A DNA stretch of 11,943 nt from Cephalothrix simula (Eukaryota > Nemertea > Palaeonemertea > Archinemertea > Cephalotrichidae), in the NCBI GenBank assembly GCA_035591015.1, contig JAXIUW010193179.1, positions 1 to 11,943 on the forward strand, read 5' to 3'. The notes under the pieces are model-generated. The model was not told where the DNA came from and ran no database searches. It was given only the letters and a program-made list of their open reading frames with translations. The position numbers and the translations under genes were made by a program. Positions 8,108-11,943 of this stretch are shown here, in pieces (positions within the stretch are counted from its first letter, which is position 1; each line of letters opens with the position of its first letter).

Positions 8108-8704
8108 ATGCCGGAGCAGAGCAATGACTACCGTGTGGTAGTCTTTGGCGCCGGCGGAGTTGGCAAAAGTTCACTAGTGCTACGCTTTGTAAGAGGGACG
8201 TTTAGGGAAAGTTATATCCCAACAATTGAGGACACGTATCGCCAGGTTATAAGCTGCAACAAACAAGTGTGCACATTGCAAATAACTGACACGACTGGCA
8301 GCCACCAGTTTCCAGCCATGCAGAGATTATCCATATCAAAAGGACATGCATTTATACTGGTTTATTCCATAACCAGTCGGCAATCTTTAGAGGAACTAAA
8401 ACCAATAATGCATGAAATTTTAGAAATAAAGGGTGACTTAGATAATATACCGACTATGTTAGTTGGAAATAAGTGCGATGAAAGTGCTAGGGAAGTTTCA
8501 ACTGTGCTTGGGAAAGAAGTGGCAAAGCAGTGGTCTTGTGCACATATGGAGACCTCAGCAAAGACTAACCACAATGTGAAAGAACTCTTTCAAGAGTTGT
8601 TAAATTTAGAAAAACGTAGAACAATGAGTTTACAACTGGAGTCGAAGAAATCAAAATCGCAAAAACGGAAAGAAAAATTAAAGGGGAAGTGTATAGTTAT
8701 GTGA
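8108..8704 (+). CDS. DIRAS: DIRAS-family small GTPase (Di-Ras1/2-like), complete single coding exon
   Basis: A 198-residue Ras-superfamily GTPase. Visible motifs are the P-loop GAGGVGKS (14-21), effector segment IPTIEDTYR (37-45, Thr39 for Mg2+), G3 DTTGS (61-65), G4 NKCD (121-124), G5 ETSAK (148-152), a Lys/Arg-rich tail (about 179-194) and a C-terminal CAAX box CIVM (195-198) predicting prenylation and membrane anchoring. The MPEQSNDYR start, the [18 protein letters not shown] segment after G3 and the [10 protein letters not shown] tail are DIRAS hallmarks. Length matches the vertebrate proteins (198-199). In G3, Thr and Ser stand where Ras has Ala59 and Gln61; this is normal for DIRAS and is linked to its low intrinsic GTPase activity. 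Vertebrate members are neuronal-enriched, growth-restraining Ras relatives; the role here is inferred. The frame stays open back to the splice site at 8071, so the start rests on conservation and an A at -3. DIRAS1 versus DIRAS2 cannot be assigned outside vertebrates. Confidence 0.97.
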   Translation: MPEQSNDYRVVVFGAGGVGKSSLVLRFVRGTFRESYIPTIEDTYRQVISCNKQVCTLQITDTTGSHQFPAMQRLSISKGHAFILVYSITSRQSLEELKPIMHEILEIKGDLDNIPTMLVGNKCDESAREVSTVLGKEVAKQWSCAHMETSAKTNHNVKELFQELLNLEKRRTMSLQLESKKSKSQKRKEKLKGKCIVM

Positions 8705-10155
8705 TAATTTAGACACCTACCGGTGATATTGCAAACTATGTTAGTGAATTAAAATGGCGCCGGATCTTAGCCATGCTTCAGGAAATACAGAGCTTTCGAT
8801 TGGTTGAAAATGCCGCTGCTGAGTTTCAAAATTTGTGTGTTTGGATTTATCACAAACGCGCATGCGCTGCGCAAAAACTCCTGAATTATAAACTGTGCTT
8901 ATCTGTTAATGAAAAACAGAAATATTAGTAGTTCAAGGTGTTCTTTGTTGATTTATATCTTAAATTTTATACGAATTCTTTATTGTTACGTTTTAAGTCG
9001 CTTTTGCCATAATACGGGAAATGTGCAATTTTTATGATATAGTGCCAATTATAAGAATGTTATATGCTGTAACTCCATATGAAAAATAAGTTAAATTTGT
9101 ATATTATTACTGTTAAAATCCCACTTAGATGTTTGATAACTTTGAAACGTAAAAATTATTATTTTATTTATCGGTAAAGAAAAAATCAAAAACTTCATCG
9201 TGCCAAAAATATAACGAATCCAAAAGTTTCGCCTACGTAAAAAAAGAAAAATCTATTTTTTAATTCCAAATGTAAATCTGATATTTTTACTGCTATTGTA
9301 GTCTTACAATGCCTGATTTAACGAAATTTTACAGATATGGATTAAAATTAGCGTTTTAGAAAGTTGAGCTTACAAAATTCCAAGAAATTTATCATTTGAC
9401 ATTTTATGTAAACCTATCCGATTTTAAATGGGAAAATATCAAAAATAATCCTATAGCCTTTCAGAGTCAAAATTAATCGTTTATGAAGAAAGTCGATTTT
9501 TGTTTGATTACCAAAAATCCGTTTACAATGTGTATCTGCTAATTCTAAAGATAATAGATTATTTTAAATTTCCCCAATACATCATACATAAATACTACCA
9601 CATCAACGAACGTTGGTGCCTTCAACTTACAAACGACCCCCCGCCCCTGATATTGCTATAATATTCTTCCATGTTAAATCTCGTATAGCACATTAAAGAA
9701 GACCAGAAAAAGTTGTTAAACCCTAAATTTACGCTTTAATAGGTCTTGGGCACTAATTATTCTAGTTTATGCATAAATTCATAGCCTTTATTTTCGTATG
9801 GTCGTGTCATACAGTAAAATTTTGGCAGCTGTGTCACAAGAATATCTGATTAAACTGGCGTAAGACTATCAATTCGCCAGCATACGGATTCCCATTATAT
9901 TATATTTTGACTATCTGACTTTTTTACATACCGAAAAATTAATAGTAGTTTGACAACAAAGTCCGCCAACTCAATTGGAAAATTGCTGCATAGCACAAAA
10001 ACGGGCTCAAATTACCAATAGTTGATCGACAAAATTTGCCTAGTGAAAATGGGCCTTAATAATTAGATTTAAAAAACTATAACTTGTGCACACGATAAAG
10101 ATATATGCAAAGGTAGTATTTATTTTTGATGATCTTTAACTACTTTTTCCGGTCT

Positions 10156-10190
10156 TCTTTGACATAACAACCAAACCACCATGTCAAAGA
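10156..10190. repeat. Perfect 10-bp hairpin TCTTTGACAT/ATGTCAAAGA
   Basis: Arms at 10156-10165 and 10181-10190 are exact reverse complements around a 15-base loop. No T-run or other context suggests a role. Confidence 0.6.
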
Positions 10191-10197
10191 TACGTGC

Positions 10198-10210
10198 AGG
10201 TCAAGGGTCA
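10198..10210 (+). promoter_or_regulatory. DR1-type nuclear-receptor half-site pair
   Basis: AGGTCA, one base, then GGGTCA is a direct repeat with one-base spacing, matching the DR1 consensus bound by HNF4, RXR or COUP-TF type receptors. It lies about 1.5 kb downstream of DIRAS. A 13-bp match may arise by chance, and nothing else supports function. Confidence 0.3.
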
Positions 10211-10263
10211 GTTACAGAGTAGCTGTGTTATCGGAGGCCGAATATCTATTTGTACCCGAAAAG

Positions 10264-10271
10264 GTTCTGCC
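10264..10271 (+). repeat. Left target-site duplication GTTCTGCC of the hAT element
   Basis: Exact 8-bp copy of 10790-10797, directly abutting the TAGAGG terminus. Confidence 0.88.
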
Positions 10272-10789
10272 TAGAGGGGGGATCGGTCAATTTTGAAGAT
10301 TAACCGGTTAAATGGTAAAATCAACCGGTTAATTTCGGTTAATCGGTTAAATTTTTAAAAATGCATACATGTAAATAAGTTATTGAACAATCAATTGTGC
10401 ATTCAAAGTATAGTCTGCAAGGCCCCTACTGATTTTTGGCTACTCACCAACAAAAACCAATTGCTATAAGTGAAGTCTACCATGCCTGGTGTCGCTAATA
10501 ATTTTACCACATCCGCATCCGCAAATCTGGCTCACAAAAAAGTGTCCCATAGTAGAACGCTATTACTACTTCCCTGGCGCATCACGGGACGACATAGAAC
10601 ATGTAGGTTTATCCGAGCTGCCTGTTTCAGCATCAATGTCAATAACATTTGTTATAACACCAGAGTCCATATCAGTCTGTCAAAGCATTGCTTTATGCTA
10701 AAATAACTTAATAAAATATCGGTTAATTAACCGGTTAATGGAAATTAACCGGTTAAAATTTTTTTACCGGTTAACCGATCCCACTTCTA
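10272..10789 (-). mobile_element. hAT-superfamily DNA transposon remnant (518 bp, non-autonomous)
   Basis: Left end TAGAGGGGGGATCGGT and the reverse complement of the right end, TAGAAGTGGGATCGGT, agree at 14 of 16 positions. The element is bracketed by an exact 8-bp duplication GTTCTGCC (10264-10271 and 10790-10797), the target-site size expected for hAT. Both subterminal regions carry repeated TTAACCGGTTAA palindromes (about 10294-10350 and 10719-10773). The interior of about 370 bp is too short for a transposase and holds only broken frames. Minus strand is assigned because the clearest coding scrap reads that way from the right end. Superfamily assignment is firm on the target-site duplication and terminus form; no family name is claimed. 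Confidence 0.88.
10470..10670 (-). pseudogene. Possible broken N-terminal fragment of a hAT transposase
   Basis: On the minus strand a short open frame begins with ATG at 10670 (MDSGVITNVIDIDAETG...) and stops after 34 codons at 10566. In other frames just downstream are SVLLWDTF, recalling the W-x-x-F start of BED zinc fingers, and CGKIISDTRHGRLH, loosely recalling the Cys...His end of such a finger. The acidic, Ser-rich start and the location inside a hAT element support a decayed transposase N-terminus. The pieces are in different frames with stops, so nothing functional is encoded. The BED reading is a weak similarity judged by eye. Confidence 0.35.
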
Positions 10790-10797
10790 GTTCTGCC
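10790..10797 (+). repeat. Right target-site duplication GTTCTGCC of the hAT element
   Basis: Exact 8-bp copy of 10264-10271, directly abutting the CTTCTA terminus. Confidence 0.88.
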
Positions 10798-11943
10798 AGT
10801 AAATCAGGCAAGATAAACTCGCATAAGAACAAGGATCTTGGCCAAAAGGGGGCATTAAAGTCAAAATTAAATATTTCATCTAATTTTTCCATTTTCCGAA
10901 TTAGCAGACACACTTATCCCAAAATGAATTCCAAATTAGTGATATTCTTTGTTTATCTTTACGTTATTTTATCCTATCTTGAGCAGCTTATGCAATCTGC
11001 TTGAAGCTTTTAATAGCTCATAATCGCGAAAAAAATATAATTTTATTAGCTGGTATTATTGAAAAGTAAATATAATTTTGTCAAAGATTCTAGTATTTAA
11101 ATCCGGAATAATTATATAATTATAGCAAAATACGACGGGACACTTAAGTTGACGATGTAAATATTACAAATATAAAATATAGCTAGAACTTTACAAAAAA
11201 TATATACATTTTCAATAGATCTAATAATAATTGTTATGCATTTTTTTCTTTATCAAATACTGTAAAAACCTATAAACATTTTGTATTTCAATTGATATTA
11301 AATAAAAGATAAATGTAGAATCATTTTCTTTAGATATTCTTTTGTATTTTTTTTCTTTTGTTTACAAATAATCTGTCGGTATTTACTATAATTCTAGCTA
11401 CTTATAAGTCATAAAAAATATTTGTTTTGCATTAAAAAATATACATTGAAAGTTACAAAAAATTACAAATACAAGTTACACATTACATTACAAATATTGT
11501 AATGATATAAGTACGCAAGAAAAGTACGCTATCATAAAAAATTACACATTTTTATCTACAAATAATATTTGTAAAAAACGTAGATTTACAGGTAAATAAA
11601 ATATGGTTCAAGGAAAAGAAGTATAACAACAAATAATCAAAAATAAACCCAAAAATTTGTACATTTAGCAGGTACATATTTTGCTTTTTCGGGAATTACG
11701 TGGCTTAATAAGATTTTATGAAAAAAATGTTATAAAAAATTTGTAATAATACGTCACATAATATAAATGAAGACTTAAGGGGCCGATACACGTTTAAATG
11801 AAACGTAAAAATTTTGATTGGAAACGTTGGGTCAAAAGTTTGATTTTAAAAATATTAAAAAATATTAAGAGTGGTTGCATATAAATTTCGAGACACTTGT
11901 TCAGTAACATGTCACCGATTTTGCTGAAATTTCGCACATCGAT
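10798..11943. other. AT-rich terminal region, nothing identified
   Basis: Very AT-rich, with many A and T runs and short palindromes such as ATTATATAATTAT (11111-11123) and CATTACA/TGTAATG (near 11485-11503). No gene recognised. The composition is less AT-rich from about 11775 to the window end, which could be the edge of another feature that continues outside. Confidence 0.5.

Larger units (their letters stand above)
8705..10263. other. DIRAS 3' UTR and gene-poor AT-rich downstream region
   Basis: No coding region is recognisable here. The transcript should end in this span, but no canonical AATAAA occurs on the plus strand before 10710. ATTAAA variants lie at 8748-8753, 9341-9346 and 9692-9697; the first is only 44 bases past the stop. 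The span also holds a GC-rich promoter-like cluster near 8750-8872, a 10-bp hairpin at 10156-10190 and a DR1-type direct repeat at 10198-10210. The stretch from about 8900 to 10130 is AT-rich with nothing else I can identify. Confidence 0.5.

Noticed and set aside
7824-8141. 105-codon plus-strand frame overlapping the DIRAS start
   Set aside because: It runs through the inferred splice acceptor and out of frame into DIRAS, with no recognisable domain. It is best explained as intronic and shadow sequence.
8362-8574. 70-codon minus-strand frame inside DIRAS
   Set aside because: It is the antisense shadow of a strongly conserved GTPase coding region.
10470-10706. Two plus-strand frames inside the hAT element as genes
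   Set aside because: They overlap each other within a 518-bp transposon remnant and show no domain; the better coding scrap is on the opposite strand.

Overview
The window looks like AT-rich nuclear DNA of an invertebrate animal. It has one convincing protein-coding gene, a spliceosomal 3' splice site just upstream of it, long gene-poor stretches, and several terminal-inverted-repeat transposon remnants. The protein is a Ras-family GTPase of the DIRAS (distinct subgroup of Ras) type, a metazoan family, and its sequence is diverged from the vertebrate proteins. A marine lophotrochozoan such as a mollusc would fit, but this is inference; nothing here fixes the phylum.

Layout. Bases 1-2200 hold no gene I can name: a GC-rich motif at 233-253, short hairpins, a T-rich degenerate repeat near 315-400, an unproven minus-strand exon candidate at 602-750, and an exact 45-bp duplication (1073-1117 and 1349-1393). 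Bases 2202-2414 form a small inverted-repeat element. A GC-rich island of about 55% GC lies at 3840-4020, and next to it is a fold-back element at 4089-4655 with long diverged arms and a third internal copy of the arm module. A MITE-like element with arms of about 75 bp lies at 6025-6249. A weaker inverted-repeat pair lies at about 6535-6930, an exact 14-bp pair at 7020-7115, and directly after it a near-perfect 111-bp palindrome at 7117-7227.

The DIRAS coding exon runs from 8108 to 8704. A 3' splice site at 8070/8071 leaves 36 bases of 5' UTR before the start codon, so the gene has at least one upstream non-coding exon, which I could not place. Downstream, 10272-10789 is a short hAT-superfamily DNA transposon remnant. 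It is defined by matching termini and an exact 8-bp target-site duplication, GTTCTGCC, and holds scraps of a broken minus-strand reading frame. The last 1.1 kb is AT-rich and without recognisable features.

No operon, CRISPR, tRNA or rRNA was found. I see no evidence for a new multi-gene system. The interesting content is the dense set of non-autonomous DNA transposons around a single conserved signalling gene, some carrying transcription-factor-like palindromes.
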